From the NCBI GenBank assembly GCA_964469265.1, contig CAYXYF010000009.1, positions 7,409 through 71,408 of the forward strand: DNA of 64,000 bases, read 5' to 3'. The position numbers and the translations under genes are program-made. This document shows positions 26,668 to 35,235 of the stretch, in pieces. Under the pieces are notes generated by a model, which saw nothing but the letters and a program-made list of their open reading frames with translations, searched no databases and had not been told where the DNA came from. The DNA is from JAEYZS01 sp964469265. Lineage in GTDB: Bacteria > Bdellovibrionota > Bdellovibrionia > Bdellovibrionales > JAEYZS01. The stretch's first letter is position 1. Each line of letters opens with the position of its first letter.

Positions 26668-29235
26668 ATGGAGACATCGTTAATGGATCTTGGAAATGCG
26701 AATTCATCACCAGTTAAGACATCAATTCGTAAGCGCAATACGAAGTTTACCAATGACTTTTCACAAGAGGTTTTCAACCTAACTTACCGATTTGAAAATG
26801 AAAATGATATCAACGATCGTCACCTTGCCATCGCGAAGGACCTTGCTAGCGTCGAAGTGCCTGCAAAGCAGGCATATTGGACAAGCAAATTTCTAGACCT
26901 TCTAGAAGACTTTAAATTTGTACCAGGTGGACGGATCACTTCCAACGCTGGCACAAATTTAAAAGGAACAACTTATATTAACTGTTTTGTGAGTGGCTTT
27001 CGTGGGACTCACCAAGACTCCATGGTGAGCATCATGGATGAGCTTCGCAGACAAGCACTGATTTTAAAGTCTGAAGGCGGATATGGGTTTTGTGCCGATG
27101 TCATGCGCCCGCGTGGGACATACGTCAACGGAATTGGCGGAGACTCTCCTGGCGCGGTAAAACTTTTAGAAATGTGGGATACACAAAGTGCCGTGATCAC
27201 TGCTGGAAGTGGCATTGAGAAAAAAGACGGAAAAGGGAAAAAGAAAATCAGAAAAGGTGCTCAGATGGTCACCATGTCCGTCTATCATCCTGATATCGTA
27301 GAATTTATCACCGCAAAACAAACTCCAAATCGTTTAACTAAGTTCAATATGTCAGTTCTAGTGACTGACGACTTTATGGAAGCAGTTGAAAACCATAAGC
27401 CATGGAACTTAGAGTTTCCAGACATTGAAACCGCCTCTAAAGAATATGATTTATACTGGGATGGAGACCTTAAAAATTGGAAATCCAAGGGATTCCCAGT
27501 TCGGGTTTACAAAACCTTCGAAGACGCAACACAGTTGTGGGACCTGATTATGAAGTCCACCTACAACCGAAACGAACCTGGAATTTTATTTATCGATACA
27601 ATCAATAGGCTCAATAACCTGTACTACATTGAGCATATCAATGCGACAAACCCTTGCGGTGAGCAAGTGCTCCCCGTTGGTGGATGCTGTCTATTGGGTT
27701 CAATAAATCTCACACAGTTTATTGATAACGATACAAACCATTGGGATTTTCCAAAACTTAAGGAAACAATCCATACAGCAGTTCGCTTTATGGATAATGT
27801 GAACGACAAAACTAACGTTCCTCTTGAAGAACAAAAAGAGAACTTAAGAGATAAGCGTAGAATTGGTCTTGGGGTTTTAGGTTATGGTTCAGCTCTTTTA
27901 ATGATGAAGACAGCCTATGGATCAGACGAGGCAATAAAACGGACGGAAGAACTTTGCCAATTTATAATGAATGAAGCTTACACAGCATCTGCGCTTATCG
28001 CGAAAGAAAAAGGCGCCTTCCCGCTATTCAATAAAGAGAAATATCTGGCTGGAGAGTTTGTTCAAAACCTTAAGCCTGAAACACGAGAGCTTATTGCAGA
28101 GTTTGGCGTTAGAAACAGTCACCTCCTTTCTATTCAGCCAACAGGAAACAGTTCCGTTTTAGCAAACAATGTTTCTGGTGGTCTTGAGCCTCTGTTCATG
28201 ACTGAGTATATCAGAACGTCCATTCAGCCTTACGCACCTGAGGGCTTAGCGGTTCCAGAAAATATCAACTGGGCTGAGAAAACATTTGATGTCAGTGCTG
28301 GGGAAAACAATTGGAAATGGGCAAAAGAAGGCGATGAAAATATCTTAGTTACAAATTTTAAAGGCACAGTCTGGAAATTCGATGCATCCCGCGGGCTTTT
28401 AAAAGAGTCGATGATTAAAGATTACGGCGTTCATATGCTTCAAAAAAATAATCAGTGGGATCAAGATGCAGAGTGGGCAAAAACGAGCTTTAACCTCAAC
28501 ATTACAGATCACGTCAACACAATGTCTGTGTTTTCAAAGTATATAGACTCTGCAATGTCTAAAACAGTGAACATTCCTAATGATTACCCTTATGAAGACT
28601 TTAAAGATTTATATCTTGAAGTCTATAAGACCAAAACGATTAAAGGCTGTACTTCTTACCGCGAAGGAACAATGACTAGCGTTCTTTCAACAGAAAGTAC
28701 TGCTCAGACTAATGAGCATAAGATTCTTCGTACGAAGGCTACTCCTCGTCCACAAACTTTAGAGTGTGATCTCCACCCTCTTACCACCAACGGTGAAAAA
28801 TGGATTGTCATGGTTGGTTTAATGGATGGGGACCCTTATGAAGTCTTTGCAATGAAGCAGGATCGACTCTTCTTGCCAGCGAAGATCACAAAAGGAAAAT
28901 TGGTTAAAATTCGTTCAGGTGTGTATAACATTGAAACAGCCGACGGCTGGAGACTTGAAAACATCGCAACGCTTTTTGAATCCAACGAACAAGAAGCTTT
29001 AACCCGAATGATCTCAACGGCACTTCGTCATGGAGCCGATATTGAGTTTATTGTTTCGCAGCTTATAAAGTCCGAAGGAACAATTACATCATTCTCTAAA
29101 GCTATTGCGAGAACTCTAAAAACCTATGTCACTGAGATCAAGACAATGAAGTGTTCTGATTGTAGCAGTAGAAACATACAAATGAGCGAAGGTTGCTTTA
29201 TTTGCATGGACTGCGGAAGCAGTAAGTGCAATTAG
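26668..29235 (+). CDS. nrdJ: Adenosylcobalamin-dependent (class II) ribonucleotide reductase
   Basis: An 855-residue enzyme that makes deoxyribonucleotides using a B12-derived radical, with or without oxygen. The active-site NPCGE motif includes Cys330 and Glu332, followed by GCCLLGSINL; a conserved early Cys is in TYINCFVSGF, and PTGNSSVLANNVSGGLEP is the class II signature. The C-terminal part carries a TSCPD-like regulatory domain and ends in a zinc-finger cysteine cluster (CSDCSS...CFICMDCGSSKC). ATG 26668 has GGGGGGA 6 nt upstream. No ATP cone is obvious at the N terminus. It is a solitary gene divergent from nirK. Confidence 0.93.
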   Translation: METSLMDLGNANSSPVKTSIRKRNTKFTNDFSQEVFNLTYRFENENDINDRHLAIAKDLASVEVPAKQAYWTSKFLDLLEDFKFVPGGRITSNAGTNLKGTTYINCFVSGFRGTHQDSMVSIMDELRRQALILKSEGGYGFCADVMRPRGTYVNGIGGDSPGAVKLLEMWDTQSAVITAGSGIEKKDGKGKKKIRKGAQMVTMSVYHPDIVEFITAKQTPNRLTKFNMSVLVTDDFMEAVENHKPWNLEFPDIETASKEYDLYWDGDLKNWKSKGFPVRVYKTFEDATQLWDLIMKSTYNRNEPGILFIDTINRLNNLYYIEHINATNPCGEQVLPVGGCCLLGSINLTQFIDNDTNHWDFPKLKETIHTAVRFMDNVNDKTNVPLEEQKENLRDKRRIGLGVLGYGSALLMMKTAYGSDEAIKRTEELCQFIMNEAYTASALIAKEKGAFPLFNKEKYLAGEFVQNLKPETRELIAEFGVRNSHLLSIQPTGNSSVLANNVSGGLEPLFMTEYIRTSIQPYAPEGLAVPENINWAEKTFDVSAGENNWKWAKEGDENILVTNFKGTVWKFDASRGLLKESMIKDYGVHMLQKNNQWDQDAEWAKTSFNLNITDHVNTMSVFSKYIDSAMSKTVNIPNDYPYEDFKDLYLEVYKTKTIKGCTSYREGTMTSVLSTESTAQTNEHKILRTKATPRPQTLECDLHPLTTNGEKWIVMVGLMDGDPYEVFAMKQDRLFLPAKITKGKLVKIRSGVYNIETADGWRLENIATLFESNEQEALTRMISTALRHGADIEFIVSQLIKSEGTITSFSKAIARTLKTYVTEIKTMKCSDCSSRNIQMSEGCFICMDCGSSKCN

Positions 29236-31025
29236 ACTTCAGCTTTTAAAGCCTGTCGCTCTTCTTCAAGCTTGAACCACTTTGATTCAACTTCCTGAAG
29301 GAGAGCTGCGCTTTCTGAAAGTCTTTGAATATACGCAGAAGGGTCTGCTGCTTCACTGGCAATTTTTTCATTGAGCTCAACACTTTGATGCTCCAGACGC
29401 GCCATCTCGGACTCACACTTTTCAATTTCACGGTCAAGAATACGAAGTCTCTTCTGGATTTCTTTACGATCGTTTCGCTGGGTTTTTGTTTTCTCAACTT
29501 TGTTTTGTGGTCCATCTGAAAGATCATCGTTTTCGTCATCTAGTCGTTTTTGAAGATTCCATACGTACTCATCATAGGTTCCAGGATAAAGATAAACACT
29601 ACCTGAAGATACTTCTAAGATTTTATCCGCAACACGTTTAATAAATCCTCTATCATGGCTGACAACGACGAAGGTTCCCTTAAAAGAAACCAAACTTTGA
29701 GTGAGAGCTTCGACGGTTTGAAAATCCAAGTGGTTCGTTGGTTCATCGAGCAGTATACAAGAAACTTTTTCAAGTAAAAGTCTTCCTAAGGCAACCCGCG
29801 ATTTTTCACCACCAGAGAGCATTTTTATTTTTTTATTTGTTTGATCTCCTGAAAATAAAAGAGATCCTGCAATGTTTAAAACCTCTTGTCTTGAAACATC
29901 AGGGTGCGCTTTGTCTTGAAGAGATTCCAAAACCGTATGGTCTTGATCCAAAACCTCCACGACGTGCTGGTTAAAAATCCCGATTTGTACTTCATGCCCT
30001 ACGGTACGTTGCCCTTCAAGTGGTGGTAGAGCTCCAAATAAACCTTTTAATAGAGTGGACTTGCCAGCACCGTTTAACCCGACCACTGCAATATGATCTC
30101 CGCGACGAATCTCAAGATCGATATTCTGCACAACAGCTTTTTCAGAATAACCGAATGCAGCCTTTTCTAATCGAAGTATAGATTTTCCTGTGTGAGGGGG
30201 CTCAGGAATATGAATACCTGCTCCGATAGGCAGGGGCTTTAACTCAATCGACTCCATTTTGTCTAATGACTTTAGACGACTCTGAGCTTGTTTTGCTTTT
30301 GAAGCCTTTGCACCAAAACGCGCAACAAACTCTAGAACCTGCTTTCTTTTTTCTGCTTGGCTACGAGCTTGCGCTTCTAGCAAGGCCCGAAGCTGCTCTT
30401 TCTGTTCAAAGTAGTCGTCAATGTTTCCGTTAAACTTCGTTATCTCGCCTGCTTCAACCTCTAGAATATGATCTGTGGTTCTTCGTAAAAACTCTCGATC
30501 ATGAGAGATCAACAAGAACGCCCCTCTATAGCTTTGAAGAAATTTTTCTAAAAGTAATGTGGTTTCAAGATCCAAATAGTTTGTGGGCTCGTCAAGAAGC
30601 AAAAGATTTGGATCTTGGCCGAGTAAACCCAAAAGTTTGATTCGCATCCTGTAACCACCACTTAAGCTGGTGATCGGTTTTGAAAAGTTCTCTTCTCCCA
30701 CCCGAAGTTGGCGACCAATGGATTTAACTTCCCAAAGCGGTAGCGTAGACATTCGTTCAACGTATTCATTGCCAGTTTCGTTTTCTTTCCAGTGATCATG
30801 CTGTGATAAATAACCAACTCTTAGAGCTTTTGAGCGAGTCACAGTGCCCTGATCAAGGCTTTCTTGACCAATTAAAATTTTAAATAGCGTCGTCTTTCCA
30901 GCCCCGTTGGGACCAATCACACCGACGTGTTCATTTTCATTAATCGCAAATGTCGCGTTTTCAAAGAGCTTTTGAATTCCAAAGGATTTATATCCACAGT
31001 TAAGTTGAAAAAGATTTTGAGACAT
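29232..31025 (-). CDS. ABC-F family ATPase (Uup-like)
   Basis: A 597-residue soluble protein with two ABC domains and no membrane segment. Domain 1: Walker A GPNGAGKTT (about 40-48), signature LSGGYRMRI, Walker B LLLLDEPTNYLD. Domain 2: GLNGAGKSTL, LSGGEKSRVA, CILLDEPTNHLD. The linker of about 80 residues is rich in Lys/Arg and Gln. The last 80 residues form a coiled coil like the C terminus of Uup. ABC-F proteins act on the ribosome or on branched nucleic acids. It converges on nrdJ with a 4-nt overlap. Confidence 0.9.
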   Translation of the reverse strand: MSQNLFQLNCGYKSFGIQKLFENATFAINENEHVGVIGPNGAGKTTLFKILIGQESLDQGTVTRSKALRVGYLSQHDHWKENETGNEYVERMSTLPLWEVKSIGRQLRVGEENFSKPITSLSGGYRMRIKLLGLLGQDPNLLLLDEPTNYLDLETTLLLEKFLQSYRGAFLLISHDREFLRRTTDHILEVEAGEITKFNGNIDDYFEQKEQLRALLEAQARSQAEKRKQVLEFVARFGAKASKAKQAQSRLKSLDKMESIELKPLPIGAGIHIPEPPHTGKSILRLEKAAFGYSEKAVVQNIDLEIRRGDHIAVVGLNGAGKSTLLKGLFGALPPLEGQRTVGHEVQIGIFNQHVVEVLDQDHTVLESLQDKAHPDVSRQEVLNIAGSLLFSGDQTNKKIKMLSGGEKSRVALGRLLLEKVSCILLDEPTNHLDFQTVEALTQSLVSFKGTFVVVSHDRGFIKRVADKILEVSSGSVYLYPGTYDEYVWNLQKRLDDENDDLSDGPQNKVEKTKTQRNDRKEIQKRLRILDREIEKCESEMARLEHQSVELNEKIASEAADPSAYIQRLSESAALLQEVESKWFKLEEERQALKAEV

Positions 31026-31177
31026 CTCAGAATAATAAACAAATCTAAGGCAAATGAAAAGTTAGAATGTACTTTCTGTGAAACTAAAGTTTAATTATCA
31101 AAACATATCAACTTTCTCGTGGCCACCTTAGTATGAGCGACATAGTCTGGGCCAAATTAACTTGAAAGGAGCCATCT

Positions 31178-31792
31178 ATGAACGCACTTGAAGGTAAACG
31201 AATTGCAATTTTGGCTACGGACGGATTTGAACAATCAGAGCTAGAAGAACCTAAAAAAGCATTAGTCAATGCTGGTGCAGATGTCCATATTGTATCTTTA
31301 AAATCAGGAGAGATCAGAGGATGGAGTAAAGGTAACTGGGCCGATAAATGTGACGTTGATAAAACGGTCAAAGAATGTGACTCTTCAGAATACGATGGTC
31401 TTGTTCTTCCTGGTGGAGTTATCAACCCAGACAAACTCCGAATGGATGACGGTGCTGTTCAGTTTGTTCAAGGCTTCGTCGACGACAGAAAGCCCATTGC
31501 AGCTATCTGCCACGGCCCATGGACACTGATTGAGACAGGTTGTGTGAGCGGAAAGCGCATGACATCTTACCCTTCTCTTAAAACCGACCTTATTAATGCT
31601 GGTGCAGAATGGGTGGATGAAGAATGTGTTACCGATAAGGGACTTGTTACAAGTCGTAGTCCAGATGACTTACCCGCATTTTGTGAAAAAATGGTGGAAG
31701 AGTTTGCAGAAGGCCCTCACACAAGAGAGGCTATTCAAAATCGGGCAGAATCCGACGATAGCGACCAACCTGAAACATTTAATGCACTTTAA
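31178..31792 (+). CDS. DJ-1/PfpI family protein (YhbO-like)
   Basis: A 204-residue protein with the class I glutamine-amidotransferase-like fold of the PfpI/DJ-1 family. The nucleophile elbow AAICHGPW places Cys111-His112, with an N-terminal acidic partner in TDGFEQSELEEP. Family members act as stress deglycases or proteases; the exact activity is debated. The C terminus has a 20-residue polar extension. AAAGGAG precedes the ATG. It is monocistronic and overlaps the converging methyltransferase by 4 nt. Confidence 0.88.
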   Translation: MNALEGKRIAILATDGFEQSELEEPKKALVNAGADVHIVSLKSGEIRGWSKGNWADKCDVDKTVKECDSSEYDGLVLPGGVINPDKLRMDDGAVQFVQGFVDDRKPIAAICHGPWTLIETGCVSGKRMTSYPSLKTDLINAGAEWVDEECVTDKGLVTSRSPDDLPAFCEKMVEEFAEGPHTREAIQNRAESDDSDQPETFNAL

Positions 31793-32406
31793 TTCTGAAA
31801 AGTGATTACGTTAGGAAGCTTAATATTTACACTTTGAAATCCAAAAGACTTTGCAATCCACTGCAAAGTCTTTTTTGAATAAAACACCACGTGGGACGGA
31901 TCTCTTCTATAATACCAATTTTCAAAATCGATTTCTTCTGAATAAATACTCGTCATCACACCTAGGACGCCTCCATTCTTAAGAAGCTTCTTTAACTTCG
32001 TAAACTCGACATGGGGTGAATAAAAGTGCTCAATGACTTCACAGGAAACGATAAAATCATAGTATTTTTCAAGAACACTTGGATTTGGACAAAAATAAGG
32101 ATCATACATTTCAACTTGGTAACCATTTTCTTTAAGTAACATAGCTAAGACTGGCCCAGAGCCTGAACCAAAATCAAGTCCGCAGCTCCCTTGCACACAA
32201 TGCGCTTTTACCTCGTCCACCAACGGGCTTACAAACTTTTGGTACCGTTTGTCTGTGACGTCGTTATTATGCGATAAGTATCTCTGTTTTTCTTGCTCGG
32301 GCGTGAGATGATATTTCGGATCAAGAAAACGCAGATCACACTGAGGACAGTGAAAGTAATTTTCAAATAAGGGATTTGATCCATGAAAGCAAAGTGGGCA
32401 GCTCAC
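31789..32406 (-). CDS. SAM-dependent methyltransferase with N-terminal zinc ribbon
   Basis: A 205-residue protein. Residues 3-24 form a CxxC...CxxC zinc ribbon (CPLCFHG...FHCPQC). A class I methyltransferase domain follows, with the SAM-binding GLDFGSGSGP around 75-84, the acidic MYDPYF, and SCEVIEHFYSPH as motif IV. The substrate is unknown. Its ATG overlaps the stop of the S1 gene (ATGA), so the two are cotranscribed. The C-terminal half is slightly shorter than in typical members of this group. Confidence 0.8.
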   Translation of the reverse strand: MSCPLCFHGSNPLFENYFHCPQCDLRFLDPKYHLTPEQEKQRYLSHNNDVTDKRYQKFVSPLVDEVKAHCVQGSCGLDFGSGSGPVLAMLLKENGYQVEMYDPYFCPNPSVLEKYYDFIVSCEVIEHFYSPHVEFTKLKKLLKNGGVLGVMTSIYSEEIDFENWYYRRDPSHVVFYSKKTLQWIAKSFGFQSVNIKLPNVITFQN

Positions 32407-33077
32407 GGGGTCTTCTCTTCAGTGAGCCTGATGCCTTCATCTTCAATAATGATTTTGCGGTTTTTATAAAGTCCCCCGAGTGCAATTTTAAATATTTTTT
32501 TACTCACCCCAAATAATTGGTAAATAACCTCTGGCGGGGTTTTGGAATGAATCGGAAGATATCCGTTCTTCGCCTTAAGAAGTTCAAGTATTTTTTGATC
32601 GACGCCTTCAGCAGCCTTATGACCTTCGGTTGTCCGTAATGTCAGATCAATCTTACCATCATCCCGGATTTGGCGAATATAGCCTTTTATCTTTTGACCA
32701 TAATAAAGCTCTTGAAAAACTTCATTCTTATAAAGCACGCCGATATGAAATCCATTGATGATAGCCTTAAACCCCAAGTCCGTTTTTGCAGCGATCATTA
32801 GATCGACTTCATCTCCTGCGTTGAAATCCAGAGGGGGTTTGGATTTGTTTCGATTTAGTCGCATTGAAGCGCTGATGCGGTCTTGCTTGTCTCTGTAAGT
32901 AAAGATGATCACTTCATCTCCAACCTTTAGCTTTGAGGTCTGCTCAGCAAACGGTAAGAATAAATCCTTGGGCTGTCCCCACTCTAAAAAGACGCCGATA
33001 TCAGTCACTGATACGACCTTCAGGAGGAGGTATTCGCCCTCAGTGGGAAGCTTGTTTTCATTTGAATGAGATTCCAT
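32403..33077 (-). CDS. S1-domain RNA-binding protein (CvfB-like)
   Basis: A 224-residue soluble protein. Two or three S1-like beta barrels are visible: residues 14-65 (VVSVTDIGVFLEWG...FLPF), 75-125 (AAKTDLGFKAIINGFHIGVLY) and part of 125-150, then a C-terminal winged-helix segment (PPEVIYQLFGVSKKIFKIALGGL). This is the CvfB layout; family members bind RNA and influence virulence or metabolism genes in other bacteria. It is the first gene of a two-gene unit with the methyltransferase. Confidence 0.8.
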   Translation of the reverse strand: MESHSNENKLPTEGEYLLLKVVSVTDIGVFLEWGQPKDLFLPFAEQTSKLKVGDEVIIFTYRDKQDRISASMRLNRNKSKPPLDFNAGDEVDLMIAAKTDLGFKAIINGFHIGVLYKNEVFQELYYGQKIKGYIRQIRDDGKIDLTLRTTEGHKAAEGVDQKILELLKAKNGYLPIHSKTPPEVIYQLFGVSKKIFKIALGGLYKNRKIIIEDEGIRLTEEKTP

Positions 33078-33187
33078 GAGCTAAAGATAATATTCCCTAG
33101 CGTCCTCGTCTATAAACATTTTTAAATAAGTAAAATATCAACGGAAGAAGAAGTGACAGATGGGTCCTCTCACGCTACCAATAGGAA

Positions 33188-33904
33188 ATGGTTTTAGATA
33201 TTCTTTATAAAGACGATCATATAGTTGCTATCAATAAACCAGCTGGTTTGTTGGTTCATAGGTCTAAAAGCGCAAGACAAGAGTCTGAAGCTGCCATGAT
33301 CCTGTTAAGAGACCAAATCAACCAATGGGTTTATCCTGTTCATCGTCTTGATCGTCCAACCTCTGGCGTTTTGCTATTCGCTTTGTGTCCAACTTCAGCA
33401 AGAGCACTATCAGAAACTTTCATCAGTCACGAGGTCACAAAGAAGTATCAGGCAATAGTAAGGGGTTATGCTCCCAACGAAATGACAGTGGACTACCCTC
33501 TTAAGGAAGAAATTGATCCCATCTTCAAAATAAAAAATACGAATCGAGATCCTCAGAGTGCTAAGACCATAATCAAACTTCTTGCCAAAGCTGAACTTCC
33601 CATATGTGTAGATAAGTACCCAACCTCTCGATACTCCCTTGTAGAAGCGATTCCTATTACAGGAAGAAGGCATCAAATTCGGAGACACTTAAGACACCTC
33701 AACCACCCCATCATCGGCGACATCAACCACGGATCAGGAGTTCACAACAAATTTTTTGAAACCGAATACAAAGTCAGAAAAATGCTACTATCCTGCACCG
33801 AACTCACCCTACCCCATCCCATAGAAAACAAACCCCTAACAATAAAAGCCCCGCTCCCACCATACTTCCAAACCCTAACAAAAACCCTCTTCTACCTCCC
33901 CTAA
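33188..33904 (+). CDS. truC: RluA-family tRNA pseudouridine synthase (TruC-like)
   Basis: A 238-residue protein of the RluA class. The catalytic loop VHRLDRPTSG contains Asp55; the N terminus lacks an S4 domain, and motifs LLVHRSK, KKYQAIVRG and TGRRHQIRRHLRHLNHPIIGD are all present. The size and sequence style match TruC, which modifies U65 in tRNA, but other single-domain RluA enzymes are similar. It is followed directly by a dispersed repeat and a terminator. Confidence 0.85.
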   Translation: MVLDILYKDDHIVAINKPAGLLVHRSKSARQESEAAMILLRDQINQWVYPVHRLDRPTSGVLLFALCPTSARALSETFISHEVTKKYQAIVRGYAPNEMTVDYPLKEEIDPIFKIKNTNRDPQSAKTIIKLLAKAELPICVDKYPTSRYSLVEAIPITGRRHQIRRHLRHLNHPIIGDINHGSGVHNKFFETEYKVRKMLLSCTELTLPHPIENKPLTIKAPLPPYFQTLTKTLFYLP

Positions 33905-33940
33905 AGGTACGGCCTTCCCTTTTGTTTCGCACATGCTAAA
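33902..33940 (+). repeat. Dispersed 39-bp intergenic repeat, copy 1
   Basis: The 39 nt starting at the truC stop codon (TAAAGGTACGGCC, then TTCCCTTTTGTTTCGCA) recur at 61441-61479 with two differences. Both copies begin exactly at or 1 nt beyond the stop codon of a plus-strand gene. The left end AAAGGTACGG resembles half of the terminator palindrome at 33989-34011, so repeat and terminator may form one element. Confidence 0.75.
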
Positions 33941-33988
33941 CAAATTTTTCGTGCAGAATCGCCCCAAACAGAAGCCGCGCTGCTAGAC

Positions 33989-34011
33989 AAAAAGGTACGG
34001 CGTACCTTTTT
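33989..34011 (+). terminator. Palindromic terminator after truC
   Basis: AAAAAGGTACG (33989-33999) is the exact complement of CGTACCTTTTT (34001-34011). As RNA it forms a 9-bp stem with a 5-nt loop and a U-run. It lies 85 nt past truC and 33 nt before the next start. Confidence 0.7.
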
Positions 34012-34044
34012 GGGGACTTGCTATTGGGGGGTAAGTTCGGTTGA

Positions 34045-35118
34045 ATGTTGGGTATGAGAACACTTATTTTTTTGATTTTATTTGGTTTTGTGTCGACGTC
34101 GTCTTTTGCTAAGGATCCTGCTGTTGATAAAATTATTGAGAATCAAGGTATCATTTGGGCAATTGATTTCTTATCGCCAGAAAAACTTATTTTCACTGAA
34201 AGAGGCGGGAAAATAAAAACTTATGATTTAAAGTCTAAGAAGCTAACGGAGATTAAAAACGTACCTGAAGTTCAAACCGTTGGACAGGGCGGTTTACTGG
34301 ATGTCATGTTAGATCCTAATTTTAAATCTAACAATAAAATCTATATCTCTTATGCGGTTGAAGTAGAAGGTGGCTACACAACACGTGTGTCCTCAGCGCA
34401 ACTCGAAAACAATTTATTAAAAAATATTACGACAATCTTTGAGGCAACTCCTGCAAATAAAAACCGTGTTCACTTCGGTTCTCGCTTCGCAACGGATGGA
34501 AAATATTTATTCCTTACCATTGGAGATCGCGGAGAACGTGACAACTCGCAAAAACTCTCGACTCACTTAGGAAAATTACATCGCATTCACTTTGACGGTA
34601 AAGTTCCTGAAGATAACCCCTTTGTTAAAACCAAAGATGCAAAACCTGAAATATGGACGTATGGTCACAGGAACGCGCAGGGCCTTTTTTACGATACCGA
34701 TACAAAAGAACTCTGGTTACAGGAGCATGGTCCCCGCGGCGGTGATGAGATCAACTTGATTGAAAAAGGGAAAAACTATGGCTGGCCTGTTATTACCTAT
34801 GGACGAGAGTATTATGGTCCTAAAATCGGAACGACTCAAAAAGATGGCCTTGAGCAACCCGTCTATCACTTCACTCCTTCTATCGCTCCAAGTGGGCTGA
34901 TTATCTATAAGGGTTCCAAGCATCCTCAATGGAAAGGAAGTTTCTTTTCAGGGTCCTTGGTTTTGACTCATCTCAACAGACTCTATCAGAGTGATGGAAA
35001 ATATAAAGAAGAGCGGTTTTTTAAAGACATGGGTGCCCGAATACGCACTGTTTCTGAGGATGATTCAGGCAATATTTACTTTTCCACCGATAATGGCACG
35101 ATTTTCCGAATCCGTTAG
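34045..35118 (+). CDS. PQQ-type sugar (aldose/sorbosone) dehydrogenase family protein
   Basis: A 357-residue secreted beta-propeller with a signal peptide (LIFLILFGFVSTSSFAKD). The family motifs are present: GGLLDVMLDPNF, HFGSRFATDGKYLFLTIGDRG, EIWTYGHRNAQG, and EHGPRGGDEIN followed by GKNYGWPVITYG, with the catalytic His and the PQQ-contacting Arg in place. E. coli YliI is an example, oxidising aldoses. ATG 34045 or 34054 could be the start. No PQQ biosynthesis gene is nearby. Confidence 0.87.
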   Translation: MLGMRTLIFLILFGFVSTSSFAKDPAVDKIIENQGIIWAIDFLSPEKLIFTERGGKIKTYDLKSKKLTEIKNVPEVQTVGQGGLLDVMLDPNFKSNNKIYISYAVEVEGGYTTRVSSAQLENNLLKNITTIFEATPANKNRVHFGSRFATDGKYLFLTIGDRGERDNSQKLSTHLGKLHRIHFDGKVPEDNPFVKTKDAKPEIWTYGHRNAQGLFYDTDTKELWLQEHGPRGGDEINLIEKGKNYGWPVITYGREYYGPKIGTTQKDGLEQPVYHFTPSIAPSGLIIYKGSKHPQWKGSFFSGSLVLTHLNRLYQSDGKYKEERFFKDMGARIRTVSEDDSGNIYFSTDNGTIFRIR

Positions 35119-35180
35119 ATAAATTCACTATTTGGCAGAGAGTTACAAAGTCATTTTTTAGTTGATTACCCTCTTTAATC

Positions 35181-35202
35181 AAGGGAGATTAACCCTTTTT
35201 TG
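35181..35202 (+). terminator. Probable terminator
   Basis: AAGGG (35181-35185) pairs with CCCTT (35193-35197) over a 7-nt loop, followed by a run of T. It lies about 60 nt past the dehydrogenase gene. An overlapping dyad, TTGATTA (35162-35168) with TAATCAA (35176-35182), could form an alternative hairpin. Confidence 0.5.
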
Positions 35203-35235
35203 ATTTGCAATAATATTCCAAAAAGGGGGAATAAA